Positions 36,431 to 44,426 of a stretch of DNA of 64,000 bases are shown one piece after another. Each line of letters begins with the position of its first letter. Position 1 is the first letter of the stretch. The notes beneath the pieces are model-generated. The model made no database searches. It had not been told where the DNA came from and saw only the letters and a program-made list of their open reading frames with translations. This stretch comes from Bradyrhizobium sp. MOS002. GTDB lineage: Bacteria > Pseudomonadota > Alphaproteobacteria > Rhizobiales > Xanthobacteraceae. The translations under genes were made by a program, and so were the position numbers. The DNA lies in contig NZ_PYFX01000001.1 of the NCBI RefSeq assembly GCF_003020115.1, positions 124,001 to 188,000 of the forward strand, in the 5' to 3' direction.

Positions 36431-36437
36431 ATGAGGC

Positions 36438-37340
36438 CTAAGCCGAGAAGAACTCGCGCAGCGCCTTGGCGGTCACGTCCGGGTTCTCCTCGGTGAGGAA
36501 GTGCCCCGAATCCACCGGCATGCCATCCACGTTGGTCGCCCATTGCTTCCAGATGTCGAGCGGGGTGGCGGCGGCTTGTGCGATGCCGGCGTTGCCCCAC
36601 AGCGCCAGCATCGGAATGGTGATCTTCTTGCCGGCCTCGAAATCGGCCTTGTCGAGATCGTAGTCGAAATAGGCGCCGGCGCGGTAGTCCTCGCACATCG
36701 CATGCACGCGGGCGGGATCGCGGAACGGGGCGATGTAGTGTTCGAGCGCGCGCTCGTCGATGGCGTCCAGCGTCTTCGATTTGGTCTGGCTCGCCATCTT
36801 GAAGCGCAGGAAGAACTCGCCGTTGCTCGATATCAGCGTCTCCGGCAACGGCGCCGGCTGCGCCAGAAAAGTCCAGTGATAGATCTTCAGCGCGTAGGCG
36901 CGGTTCATCCGCTCCCAGTAATTATAGGTCGGCAGGATATCGAGCACCGCAAGCTTCGACAGCCGGCCGGGATGATCGAGCGCCAGCCGATACGAGACGC
37001 GGCCGCCGCGATCATGGCCGGCGAGCGCGAAATGCACGTGGCCGAGTTGCTCCATCGCCTCGACCATGGCTTTCGCCATCGCCCGCTTGCTGTAGGGGAT
37101 GTGCAGCGCGTCGCTCTCGGGCATGTCGGACCAGCCATAGCCGGGCAGATCGGCGATGATCAGCGTGAACCGGTCGGCCAGCTGCGGCGCGACGCGGTGC
37201 CACATCACGTTGGTCTCGGAGAAGCCGTGCAGCAGCAACAGCGGCGGTCCCTTGCCGCCGACGCGGGCGAAGATGCGGCCGAAGGAGGTGTTGATCCATT
37301 CGGAGGCGAAGCCGGGATAGAGGTCGGCGAGATCGGACAT
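36438..37340 (-). CDS. Alpha/beta-hydrolase, fluoroacetate dehalogenase-like
   Basis: A 300-residue protein that closely resembles fluoroacetate dehalogenase of Rhodopseudomonas palustris (RPA1163) as I remember it. Key residues fall at the same numbers: nucleophile Asp110 and Arg111/Arg114 in AGHDRGGR, Asp134 in VLDILPTY, His155-Trp156 in IYHWTF (halide pocket), Tyr219 in EDYRAGAY, and His280 in SGHFLTEE. This enzyme hydrolyses the C-F bond of fluoroacetate to glycolate. Activity on chloroacetate or other haloacids is possible. The ATG at 37340 is chosen over 37349 for ribosome-site spacing. It is monocistronic and has no partner dehalogenation genes nearby. Confidence 0.88.
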   Translation of the reverse strand: MSDLADLYPGFASEWINTSFGRIFARVGGKGPPLLLLHGFSETNVMWHRVAPQLADRFTLIIADLPGYGWSDMPESDALHIPYSKRAMAKAMVEAMEQLGHVHFALAGHDRGGRVSYRLALDHPGRLSKLAVLDILPTYNYWERMNRAYALKIYHWTFLAQPAPLPETLISSNGEFFLRFKMASQTKSKTLDAIDERALEHYIAPFRDPARVHAMCEDYRAGAYFDYDLDKADFEAGKKITIPMLALWGNAGIAQAAATPLDIWKQWATNVDGMPVDSGHFLTEENPDVTAKALREFFSA

Positions 37341-37522
37341 CTTCTGCATCCTTATCTGTCAGCGCGGGATCTGCTCGGTCTTGAGGTGCCCCAAAACAAA
37401 AAGTCGAAAAACAACCCCATGCACAGTAGCTAAGTTCAACAGCCGCCTACACAATTTCGGAGTGCCGTCGGGCGGGCCGCACATTGCGCGCGCGCGCGAA
37501 AAAAGCCTGTCAGCTCTTGGCC

Positions 37523-38806
37523 TTAGTTCTTGGACTTCTCGGCTTCCACCGCCTGCCAGCCGATGTCGCGGCGGCAAAAACCTTCCGGCCAGTTGATGCG
37601 GTCGACGGCCTGGTAGGCGCGGGCCTGCGCTTCCGTCACGGTCTTGCCGAGCGCGCAGACATTGAGCACGCGGCCGCCATTGGCGAGGATGGCGCCGTCC
37701 TTCTCGACCGTCCCGGCGTGGAAGATCTCGGCGGTCTCGACCTCTGAGGCGTCATCGAGCCCCTCGATCCGCGTGCCTTTCTGATAGTCGCCGGGATAGC
37801 CCTTCGCCGCCATCACCACCGTGAGCGCGGCCTCGGGATGCCAGCGGAGGTCAAAGTTCTTCAGCTGCCCGTCGCAGGCGGCGAGGAAGGCCGGCACGAT
37901 GTCCGACATCATCCTGAGCATCAGCACCTGGCACTCGGGATCGCCGAAGCGCACGTTGAACTCGAACAGTTTCGGCCCTTGCGTCGTCAGCATGATGCCG
38001 GCGTAGAGGATGCCGCGAAACGGCGTGCCGCGCTGCTTCATGCCGGCGACCGTCGGCAGGATGATCTTGGCCATGATCGCATCATGGATCGCCGGCGTGA
38101 CCAGCGGCGTCGGCGAATAGGCGCCCATGCCGCCGGTGTTCGGGCCGACGTCATGGTCGAACACGCGCTTGTGGTCCTGGGCGGAGGCCAGCGGAATGGC
38201 GGTCTCGCCGTCGCACAGCGCGAAGAAGCTGATCTCGCGGCCCGGCAGAAACTCCTCGATCACGACCTCGGCGCCGGCCTCGCCGAAGGCGCCCTCGAAC
38301 ATCATGGCAATGGCGTCCTCCGCCTCGCGCACCGACTTGGCAACGACGACGCCCTTGCCGGCGGCAAGGCCGTCGGCCTTGACCACGATCGGCGCGCCCT
38401 GGCTCTGGACGTAGGCACGCGCATCGGCGGCGCTGGTGAAACGCTTGTAGGCGCCGGTCGGAATACCGAATTCGGTGCACAGCGCCTTGGTAAAGCCCTT
38501 CGAGCTTTCGAGCTGGGCGGGGATCCTGTTCGGCCCGAACGCCTTGATGCCGGCGGCGGTGAGGTCATCGACGATACCGGCCGCCAGCGGCGTCTCCGGG
38601 CCAACCACCACGAGCTCGACCGCATTCGCCTTGCAGAAGTCGATCACGGCGGCATGGTCGGCAACATCGAGCGCCACGCATTCCGCCTCGCGCGCGATCC
38701 CGGCATTGCCCGGCGCGCACCAGAATTTGGTCACCAGGGGAGAGGCTGCGATCTTCCACGCCAGGGCATGTTCGCGGCCGCCGGAACCAAGCAGGAGAAT
38801 GTGCAT
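37523..38806 (-). CDS. purD: Phosphoribosylamine--glycine ligase
   Basis: A 427-residue ATP-grasp enzyme for the second step of purine synthesis (PRA + Gly + ATP to GAR). The N-terminus is [18 protein letters not shown]. The central ATP-grasp has [32 protein letters not shown] and [16 protein letters not shown], and the metal region is [13 protein letters not shown]. Length is normal. In related genomes I recall purD lying near xseA; here a 6-kb accessory region separates them. Confidence 0.97.
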   Translation of the reverse strand: MHILLLGSGGREHALAWKIAASPLVTKFWCAPGNAGIAREAECVALDVADHAAVIDFCKANAVELVVVGPETPLAAGIVDDLTAAGIKAFGPNRIPAQLESSKGFTKALCTEFGIPTGAYKRFTSAADARAYVQSQGAPIVVKADGLAAGKGVVVAKSVREAEDAIAMMFEGAFGEAGAEVVIEEFLPGREISFFALCDGETAIPLASAQDHKRVFDHDVGPNTGGMGAYSPTPLVTPAIHDAIMAKIILPTVAGMKQRGTPFRGILYAGIMLTTQGPKLFEFNVRFGDPECQVLMLRMMSDIVPAFLAACDGQLKNFDLRWHPEAALTVVMAAKGYPGDYQKGTRIEGLDDASEVETAEIFHAGTVEKDGAILANGGRVLNVCALGKTVTEAQARAYQAVDRINWPEGFCRRDIGWQAVEAEKSKN

Positions 38807-39170
38807 CGAAGGCTCGAAATGAGGGGTTTGTTGGGGCGGAGGTCGCATGAATCGGGGTGGGGCTCAAGGGGGGCGGCCCCACGCACCCCGTCATTCCGGG
38901 GCGCACCCCACCTGGGCGTGAGCCCGGAATCCATCGGGCCAGGCGGTGCGCAGATCGGTTGGCGGCGCTCCGGACAAGATTTGTAATGGGTGCCCAAAAA
39001 CTTCTGTGCGTGTACGGTCTGGCCAGTGGTTACCTCTGTTCAAGGGGTATGCAAGACCTGTGGATAAAGGGCCCGCGCGTTCCGAACGTATCGTCTTGCT
39101 GGGGTGGCGAGTATACTACCGGTAGAGAATTTAAACGCGCCCACGTGCCGCGACAGCCCGCGGCGGATCC
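38807..39170. promoter_or_regulatory. Divergent region purD / defence-like operon
   Basis: This 364-bp gap holds no convincing ORF. Bases 38888-38938 resemble a truncated intergenic palindrome (CCGTCATTCCGGGG … CCCGGAATCCATCGGG). From about 38985 on, composition becomes AT-richer, marking the probable left edge of the accessory segment. A TATACT (39112-39117) is a candidate -10 box for the plus-strand operon. It overlaps a perfect 10-bp palindrome CTACCGGTAG (39116-39125), a possible operator. No good -35 was found. Confidence 0.4.
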
Positions 39171-40406
39171 ATGAGCGACCCTTTTTCCGCAAACTCAGGC
39201 CAATTGGCCTTTGACTGGCTCGATCCTGATCGAGACGAACTTGCGCGTTTGGCGCAGCATTTTGTTGAAGAGCTAAGACAACTTCCGAAGAGCGCCATTG
39301 TGCTTGTGTCGTGTGGCAAGCATAAAAAGGAGGCCAAATCCATGGCGTCCGAAATGTACACGTCACCTCGTTTCCGGATGTCGGTTAACTTGATCGGTCG
39401 CCTTCAACAGCGTGCGTTCATTCTCTCGGCGAAACACGGACTGCTCAGTCTGACTACCCAAATCGATCCGTATGATGTCAGCTTGAGGACTTTCGATGAG
39501 GAGCAGCTTTCTCGATGGCAATCAGGCGTCGTATCAAAGCTGAAACGTCAGAAGCGCGATAACTCTGTTGCGGTCATGCTAGCCGATGACGAATACGCCA
39601 CTCCTCTCGACAGCCGCTTGAAGTCGGAAGGGTTTGAGATAATCAATCCGCTGACCGGGCTTTCAAATAGCGCCCGTCTGATGTTCTTGAAGGCCTGCCA
39701 CCATTATCTTGATCGAATCGCGAGCGTCGGTGAGTTGTATTCCATCTTCGACAAGCTTGGCAGCGCTGGCCAAATCAAAACGCTCAGAGACGCTCTTCAA
39801 AGCTCGCTTCCTGATCAAGGCGTGTACTTCTTCTTCGACCCCAAAGAACAAACTCGGTTTTCTCAGACTCTACCGAGATTAGTTCGAATCGGCACGCACG
39901 GTGTTTCTTCCGGTTCGCGGGCGACGCTTCGCGACCGCCTGCGCACGCACTTGGGGACGTCAGACGGGTACGGCAACCATCGCAGTTCGGTATTCAGGCT
40001 TCATGTAGGTGAAGCTCTCATTCGACGTGATGAACTACGAGAGCAATATCCTGATTGGGGCTCAGGACAAAACTCAACTGCTGCCGTTCGTGACAAGGAG
40101 AAGCCTCTTGAGCGAGCGGTTTCGGAGATACTCGGTAGCCTCCTAGTTTGTTGGATTGCCGTGGCGGATAAGTCGGCTAAGGAGAGCGCTCGATCGCTTA
40201 TTGAGCGCCTTTCAATTGCTCTCTTTACTGAGCACCTACTTCCTGTCGAGGGTCCTGGTTCGAATTGGCTAGGGCTCCATTCGAAGCATAACGTCATCGT
40301 AAAGACCGGCCTTTGGAATCTCCGTGACGCTGGCGGCAAGGCAGACGTTTCTCTACCGAGAATAATCCATACCCGTGTGATGAAATCCGAAGTCGGGAAA
40401 AGCTAA
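39171..40406 (+). CDS. DUF6884-like domain fused to a GIY-YIG nuclease-like domain
   Basis: A 411-residue protein, first gene of a three-gene operon. N-terminal domain (about 40-165): VLVSCGK (44-50), YTSPRFR, FILSAKHGLLS (83-93) and IDPYD (98-102), the pattern I know from DUF6884. C-terminal domain (about 205-400): GVYFFFD (217-223) for GIY, LVRIGTH (237-243) for YIG, LRDRLRTHLG with a conserved Arg, NHRSSVFRLHVGEAL (269-283) and Glu in KPLERAVSE (312-320), consistent with a GIY-YIG-type nuclease. Codon use is much less GC-biased than in neighbouring core genes. The stop is 4 bp before the next start. Role is unknown; a nucleic-acid-cleaving or sensing component is inference. Confidence 0.7.
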   Translation: MSDPFSANSGQLAFDWLDPDRDELARLAQHFVEELRQLPKSAIVLVSCGKHKKEAKSMASEMYTSPRFRMSVNLIGRLQQRAFILSAKHGLLSLTTQIDPYDVSLRTFDEEQLSRWQSGVVSKLKRQKRDNSVAVMLADDEYATPLDSRLKSEGFEIINPLTGLSNSARLMFLKACHHYLDRIASVGELYSIFDKLGSAGQIKTLRDALQSSLPDQGVYFFFDPKEQTRFSQTLPRLVRIGTHGVSSGSRATLRDRLRTHLGTSDGYGNHRSSVFRLHVGEALIRRDELREQYPDWGSGQNSTAAVRDKEKPLERAVSEILGSLLVCWIAVADKSAKESARSLIERLSIALFTEHLLPVEGPGSNWLGLHSKHNVIVKTGLWNLRDAGGKADVSLPRIIHTRVMKSEVGKS

Positions 40407-40410
40407 CAGG

Positions 40411-42075
40411 ATGCCCCGCTCTACCGTTGCTCTTGAACAAGCGTCGAAATCGCAGCCCCAGCTTCCCGTTTGGCTGTGTCACATGTGGCAGCGCCTAGAT
40501 CGCCGGCGATTGGGTCTTATCCTCGGGGCGGGTGTGTCCATCGATGCGGGTCTTCCGACCTGGAAGAACTTAGTGGAGCGCCTTACTGCTAGATTTCCTG
40601 CGGTCAAAAAAGAATTCAAGGCTCACCGAAAAGCCGGCTTACAAGAGACTTACATTACACAAATAGCTTACGCGTTGCATCAGGCACACGTTAAAGGCTC
40701 CACATCGACTCTTCCGCGACAGTTTGAACAGTATCAGGTCGACTCTACTTGGATGGAGGTAGTGCATCAGGAACTTTATCGCGACATCGCAAGCCTGAAA
40801 TACGACCAAATACTTCAGCGACATTCCTACTTGAAATCACTCGGGCAGCTAGTTTGCAGAACTGAGCTAACGGTAAATTTTAACTTCGATGACTTGGTTG
40901 ACGAGGCGGCGATAGGATTCGCGCGAGACAGAAGTAAAGTGCAGCCTGAGGTAATATCGCGCCCAAAAATCGAAACCCGCCGCGACGCCTCCGTAATTTA
41001 TCACATCAACGGCTCTCTTCCGCGCGAAGCGCGGCGAAGACGAAGCGAGAATTTAGTTTTCACTGAAGATGCCTTTGCGGACGTTCTAATATCGCCAACG
41101 CTGCACGGGTCGGACTTCCTGATGTCGCGCTTTGCGACAACAACATTCTTGCTCCTAGGAACGTCGCTTAACGATAACTCGCTGAAGAACATGCTGCGGG
41201 CTGGAATGAAGCGCAATCCTGCTAACCACCATTACATCGTTTACTGGGAGGATCCCGCGCGCCGACGGACGGACGAAGAGCGCCGACACATCTTTGATGT
41301 AAATCTTGATGTGTACAATCTCATTTCGATTTTCTTGGAAACCGAGCAGATCGCAGAACTTGTTGATCTTCTAAATGAAGAAGAAGCTGGGTTGTTCGAA
41401 GCGGAGCTAATGAAGTTTTCCCATCACCCTGCGCGGCGAAAATATTATCTAGTCGGATCGGTTGTCGCTGGCAAGTCGAGCAATCTTGAAGGACTGCGAT
41501 GCTTCTCTACTTTTGAGGAGTGGTCCGGTAGAGCGCCAGAAACGATGTATCAAGATCACAGGTCGCTATCTGTGGCGCAGCGGAAGGAAATTGACGACTG
41601 GCTTTATAGTCAACTACGCGAAAAGAACGACAAGATGAGGCGCGCGGGAGTGGGCATGCACGTGATGGACCGGTGCTACCTTGACCTGTGTGCGTTTTCG
41701 AAAACAGATGCAGAGAACGTTGAAAGGCTTAAGGAACTGAGAGCGCGCGTCTGCAAACATAGCGGCCCCCTTGAGGCCGGACAGATGATATTCTTGGAAG
41801 CTGATGAGTCCGCGCTCAGTGACAGACAGGCTCGGCGTGGCAAGCTGCGAGGTGTTACCATGGTGATTGACTATGACGGCGCCGCCCTTGTGAAACAATC
41901 GGCCGTGTTGAAGTCGGTCTACATGCCTGAACCTGCGTTCACGTTCGATAATTCTCTCGAGGGAAGCGACCAGACCTCGCGACGTATTGCTCGACAGATA
42001 CTGCTCGGCGAATATAAGCCGTTTGATTTCGAGAAGCGTATAGACGAACTACTCGCGAGCGGAGGAAAGGTGTGA
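40411..42075 (+). CDS. SIR2-like domain fused to a P-loop (deoxy)nucleoside/nucleotide-kinase-like domain
   Basis: A 554-residue two-domain protein. SIR2-like N-terminal domain (about 33-300): LILGAGVSIDAGLP with Gly39-Ser43, NFNFDDLVDEAA (156-167), VIYHINGSLP (195-204) and FLLLGTSLNDNSLK (246-259), all NAD-pocket signatures. The usual catalytic HG pair is Asn200-Gly201, with His198 two residues earlier. C-terminal domain (about 343-550): Walker A G-S-V-V-A-G-K-S (349-356), a Asp-Arg motif (VMDRCYLDL, Asp420-Arg421) and a basic LID-like stretch DRQARRGK (471-478), as in thymidylate or deoxynucleoside kinases. SIR2-like defence proteins usually deplete NAD. Coupling to a kinase and to the next gene suggests a nucleotide trigger (inference). 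Low GC. Confidence 0.75.
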   Translation: MPRSTVALEQASKSQPQLPVWLCHMWQRLDRRRLGLILGAGVSIDAGLPTWKNLVERLTARFPAVKKEFKAHRKAGLQETYITQIAYALHQAHVKGSTSTLPRQFEQYQVDSTWMEVVHQELYRDIASLKYDQILQRHSYLKSLGQLVCRTELTVNFNFDDLVDEAAIGFARDRSKVQPEVISRPKIETRRDASVIYHINGSLPREARRRRSENLVFTEDAFADVLISPTLHGSDFLMSRFATTTFLLLGTSLNDNSLKNMLRAGMKRNPANHHYIVYWEDPARRRTDEERRHIFDVNLDVYNLISIFLETEQIAELVDLLNEEEAGLFEAELMKFSHHPARRKYYLVGSVVAGKSSNLEGLRCFSTFEEWSGRAPETMYQDHRSLSVAQRKEIDDWLYSQLREKNDKMRRAGVGMHVMDRCYLDLCAFSKTDAENVERLKELRARVCKHSGPLEAGQMIFLEADESALSDRQARRGKLRGVTMVIDYDGAALVKQSAVLKSVYMPEPAFTFDNSLEGSDQTSRRIARQILLGEYKPFDFEKRIDELLASGGKV

Positions 42076-42524
42076 AGGCTAACGGAATACGAGTTTATCT
42101 TGCCGCCCCGCTGTTTTCACAAGCCGAGATGGTAAGAAACAAAGCTCTCCGGGATGCAATTTCGAGCTTTGCGAACGTCTATCTCCCGCAAGAAGATGGT
42201 GGCATCCTTCTAGATCTCGTGCGGAGCGGCGTTCCGGTAGAGCAGGCGAAATCGCAGATATTTCACTTCGACATTGAGGCGATCGCGGCTTGCGACGTGC
42301 TTGTCATTGTCCTGGACGGACGAACGGTCGATGAAGGCGCGGCATTCGAGTTGGGATACGCCTTTGCTATTGGGAAGGTCTGCGTAGGCCTGAAAACTGA
42401 TCCTCGGATGCTGCTCCCGATTGGGGACAATCCAATGATCGAAGTCGCTCTTCGAAAGATTTGCCGCGATGAGCAGGAGTTGGTGGATTGGATCGCAGAC
42501 TATGATCGGAGCGCGGCGAGCTAA
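42072..42524 (+). CDS. Nucleoside 2-deoxyribosyltransferase-like protein
   Basis: A 150-residue protein. VYLAAPLFSQAE (8-19), Asp67/Asp75 in FDIEAIAACD, and DGRTVDEGAAFELGYA (82-97) with Glu93 in the position of the nucleophilic Glu match the NDT family, which exchanges or hydrolyses the base of 2-deoxynucleosides. DNPMIE near the C-terminus fits the family end motif. The GTG at 42072 overlaps the SIR2 gene stop (GTGA) and has a strong GGAGG 6 bp upstream, so translation is coupled. In this context it may make, destroy or bind a deoxynucleotide signal (inference). It may alternatively be a nucleosidase toxin. Confidence 0.78.
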   Translation: MKANGIRVYLAAPLFSQAEMVRNKALRDAISSFANVYLPQEDGGILLDLVRSGVPVEQAKSQIFHFDIEAIAACDVLVIVLDGRTVDEGAAFELGYAFAIGKVCVGLKTDPRMLLPIGDNPMIEVALRKICRDEQELVDWIADYDRSAAS

Positions 42525-42723
42525 AGCATTCGTGGTCGACCAATACCGAGCGGCCATCCGGAGAAGTAGCGCTACTTGAATGTGCTCACTGCAGCGAGAT
42601 TGAGGCGGTCCAATGCCGCACTGCAAAACACATCCCTGCTAGCAAGTAGTCAAACGCAAGCCGAAGTTCTCTTGTCTTAGCGAGGAGCGGTTCCCACCCA
42701 ACGGTACTAACCTTGCCGATGGC

Positions 42724-43023
42724 CTAAACCTGCCTCCCCGCAATAATCTCCTGCAGCGTCGCCACATGCCGCGCGAACGCCCCGCGGCCCGCCGCCGTCG
42801 CGGTGACCGTGGTCTGCGGCTTCTTGCCGACGAAGGCTTTTTCCACTGACACGTAGCCCGCCTTGGCCAGCGTCTCGATATGCGCGCCGAGATTGCCGTC
42901 GGTCGCGCCGGTGAGCTTTTTCAGCCGCGAGAACTCCAGGCCAGCGGAGACAGGCAGCGCGTTCAGCGCCGCCATGATCTTCAGCCGCAGCGGCTGGTGG
43001 ATGATGTCGTCGAGTTCGGCCAT
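42724..43023 (-). CDS. Winged-helix transcriptional regulator, copy 1
   Basis: A 99-residue ArsR/PadR-like or DUF-type winged helix: [20 protein letters not shown] then [20 protein letters not shown] (recognition region), [15 protein letters not shown] and a wing [18 protein letters not shown] near-identical paralogue is encoded at 44775-45074. It overlaps the stop of the upstream membrane-protein remnant. The copy appears intact. It is part of a 454-bp direct repeat, so it is either a duplicated native locus or an incoming allele. Confidence 0.85.
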   Translation of the reverse strand: MAELDDIIHQPLRLKIMAALNALPVSAGLEFSRLKKLTGATDGNLGAHIETLAKAGYVSVEKAFVGKKPQTTVTATAAGRGAFARHVATLQEIIAGRQV

Positions 43024-43185
43024 CAGATCCGCCGCATCCAGAGGCCGCCGAGGATCAGTCCGCCGCCGTTGACGAAGGCCATCCAGAGCGGAAACGCCTC
43101 GCCGATGAAGAAGAAGCCGATCAGCGTCAGCGCGGAGATGCCGAGACCGATCGCGATGAAGGCATAGCCGAACCAGAGACCCGCC
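42732..43185. repeat. 454-bp direct repeat, left copy
   Basis: This stretch pairs base by base with 44783-45236 at a constant offset of 2051, with no net indel. By eye, identity is about 90 percent. It contains a whole regulator gene and the end of the membrane gene. The two copies bracket the toxin-antitoxin module at 43287-44383. Confidence 0.85.
43023..43185 (-). pseudogene. 5'-truncated two-TM membrane protein, copy 1
   Basis: The translation WFGYAFIAIGLGISALTLIG then [20 protein letters not shown] ending [12 protein letters not shown] matches the gene upstream of regulator copy 2. Homology with copy 2 ends at 43185. Beyond it the frame meets TAG at 43206-43208, without a start codon. 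The first third of the protein is therefore missing, and the remnant is probably not expressed as a functional product. Confidence 0.7.
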
Positions 43186-43286
43186 AGTATTACGGTGACA
43201 GTGCACTAATTTCAAAGCCATCGCAGTTGATGCCATTGGCGATGCCGTCAAGGGCGTTCCACATGGTGGCGAGGTCGCCTAAAAAG

Positions 43287-43691
43287 TCACGCGAGTGAGA
43301 CGACCTTAAAGCGCCCAGCGCTCGAAAACTCAAAGATAAACGGTTTTGCTATCACGCTCACGCGCTCTGACATTCCGTCGTAAGCGCGGACAAAGTAGCG
43401 CAGCTTTTCCCATGTCTCGTCGTTCGCACCTGGAAGATAGAAACAACCAGCCTTGTGCTGCTTAACTGCCGATTTCTCCGGCAGGAGTGTGTGAAATTTT
43501 CGGTCGTGGCTCAGAACAATCCAGCCCTCTTTAGCGACCGCCTCAAGCCACACGTCGTCCGGCGTATCATGTTTAAACTTGAACTTGTTCTTCGGGTCGT
43601 GGTGGTATTCGACGGAAAATGACTTCGGGCGCGCCGCCCGTACCGCTTCCGGAAGGCGCTTGCCGAAATTCCTATCAAAGTAAAACGTCAG
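43287..43691 (-). CDS. VapC45-like PIN-domain toxin, probable CTG start
   Basis: A 134-residue protein when started at CTG 43691. The first residues are (M)TFYFDRNFGKRLPEAV with an acidic Asp, then TPDDVWLEA and IVLSHDRKFHTLL, the acidic residues expected of a PIN-like RNase site, and HKAGCFYLPGANDETW, matching the VapC45 PIN-like family as I recall it. No ATG/GTG/TTG occurs in frame upstream of GTG 43553, which would lose the first 46 residues. CTG 43691 overlaps the antitoxin stop as CTGA, mirroring normal ATGA coupling. Likely an RNase toxin. Confidence 0.72.
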   Translation of the reverse strand: MTFYFDRNFGKRLPEAVRAARPKSFSVEYHHDPKNKFKFKHDTPDDVWLEAVAKEGWIVLSHDRKFHTLLPEKSAVKQHKAGCFYLPGANDETWEKLRYFVRAYDGMSERVSVIAKPFIFEFSSAGRFKVVSLA

Positions 43692-44383
43692 TTTAGACGC
43701 GGCGATTTACGCCTCCCAGCCCCTAAAAGTCCTTCGAACTTTAATGCCTCTCGGACCTCGCTTTTATCGAGGCCAAAATCTTCTGCGATGTCGCTGTCGG
43801 ACTCGCCGGCATCGTGGCGACCGCGCAAGACCCACGTCGCTATTCCGCGAACGGCAGGCGCGCCAAACGATATACGCGGGTCGATAATGATCGGCTTTCC
43901 CGCACCAGCTACGTGCCAACGCAAGGCAACATGTTCCTCGTACTCGAATTCCTTGAGCCGACCGATGACCGATTCCCATTCTAGCTGGCCTTCAGCATCA
44001 GCTTGCACAACAGTATTTGGCCCCACGTCGATTTGCTGCGCGTCCAAATACAGGTGCTTGGCGTTCTCTTTGAACTTGTACTCAGCGAACGGGAACTCGC
44101 TCTTGAGTTCATGCGCCGCCCAGGAGCGAGCCTTTCTGATCCGGGGCATGGAAACCCCAGCTTTGCGGAAGGCCGCGACCACTGCAACCTCGATCAACTG
44201 CATGTAGCTCAGCGCCGACCGCTGCTCGCGCTGCTTGAGCAATTCGGCTTCAATCCGATGCCACGCCGCAACAGTCTGCGGCGCTACCTGAGCATAGTCG
44301 GCAGCCTCGCTGATCTGGTAGGCGGGGAGAAGCATTCGACGCCGCCAAGGCTCGTCTAGTCGTTCAGACACCAAGGTTGCCAT
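43688..44383 (-). CDS. VapB45-like antitoxin with a DUF433 C-terminus
   Basis: A 231-residue protein. The N-terminal part (about 20-105) looks like the VapB45-type DNA-binding HTH (AYQISEAADYAQVAPQTVAA). The C-terminal part (about 165-225) is DUF433: IIIDPRISFGAPAVRGI, then ESDSDIAEDFGLDKSEVREAL. It is translated just before the PIN-type toxin with a 4-bp overlap. A perfect 14-bp palindrome 30 bp upstream may be its operator. Low GC relative to the genome. Toxin neutralisation is inferred from family and order. Confidence 0.78.
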   Translation of the reverse strand: MATLVSERLDEPWRRRMLLPAYQISEAADYAQVAPQTVAAWHRIEAELLKQREQRSALSYMQLIEVAVVAAFRKAGVSMPRIRKARSWAAHELKSEFPFAEYKFKENAKHLYLDAQQIDVGPNTVVQADAEGQLEWESVIGRLKEFEYEEHVALRWHVAGAGKPIIIDPRISFGAPAVRGIATWVLRGRHDAGESDSDIAEDFGLDKSEVREALKFEGLLGAGRRKSPRLN

Positions 44384-44412
44384 TGTGAGGACTCACTATC
44401 CAAGAGAGTAAG

Positions 44413-44426
44413 CCGGTCTAGACCGG
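44413..44426. promoter_or_regulatory. Perfect palindrome CCGGTCTAGACCGG, candidate TA operator
   Basis: A 14-bp perfect palindrome centred about 36 bp upstream of the antitoxin ATG (44383). Antitoxins of VapBC-type modules usually autorepress through short palindromes near the promoter. Only the sequence and its position are observed. Confidence 0.5.

Noticed and set aside
40255..40270. GGTTCGAAT-like tRNA T-loop string
   Set aside because: It lies in the coding frame of the DUF6884/GIY-YIG gene, and no acceptor or anticodon stems can be formed around it.
42072..42524. Housekeeping nucleoside salvage enzyme
   Set aside because: It overlaps the SIR2-fusion gene by 4 bp and shares its low GC. 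No salvage genes lie nearby, so a role in the operon is more likely, though salvage-type chemistry is not excluded.
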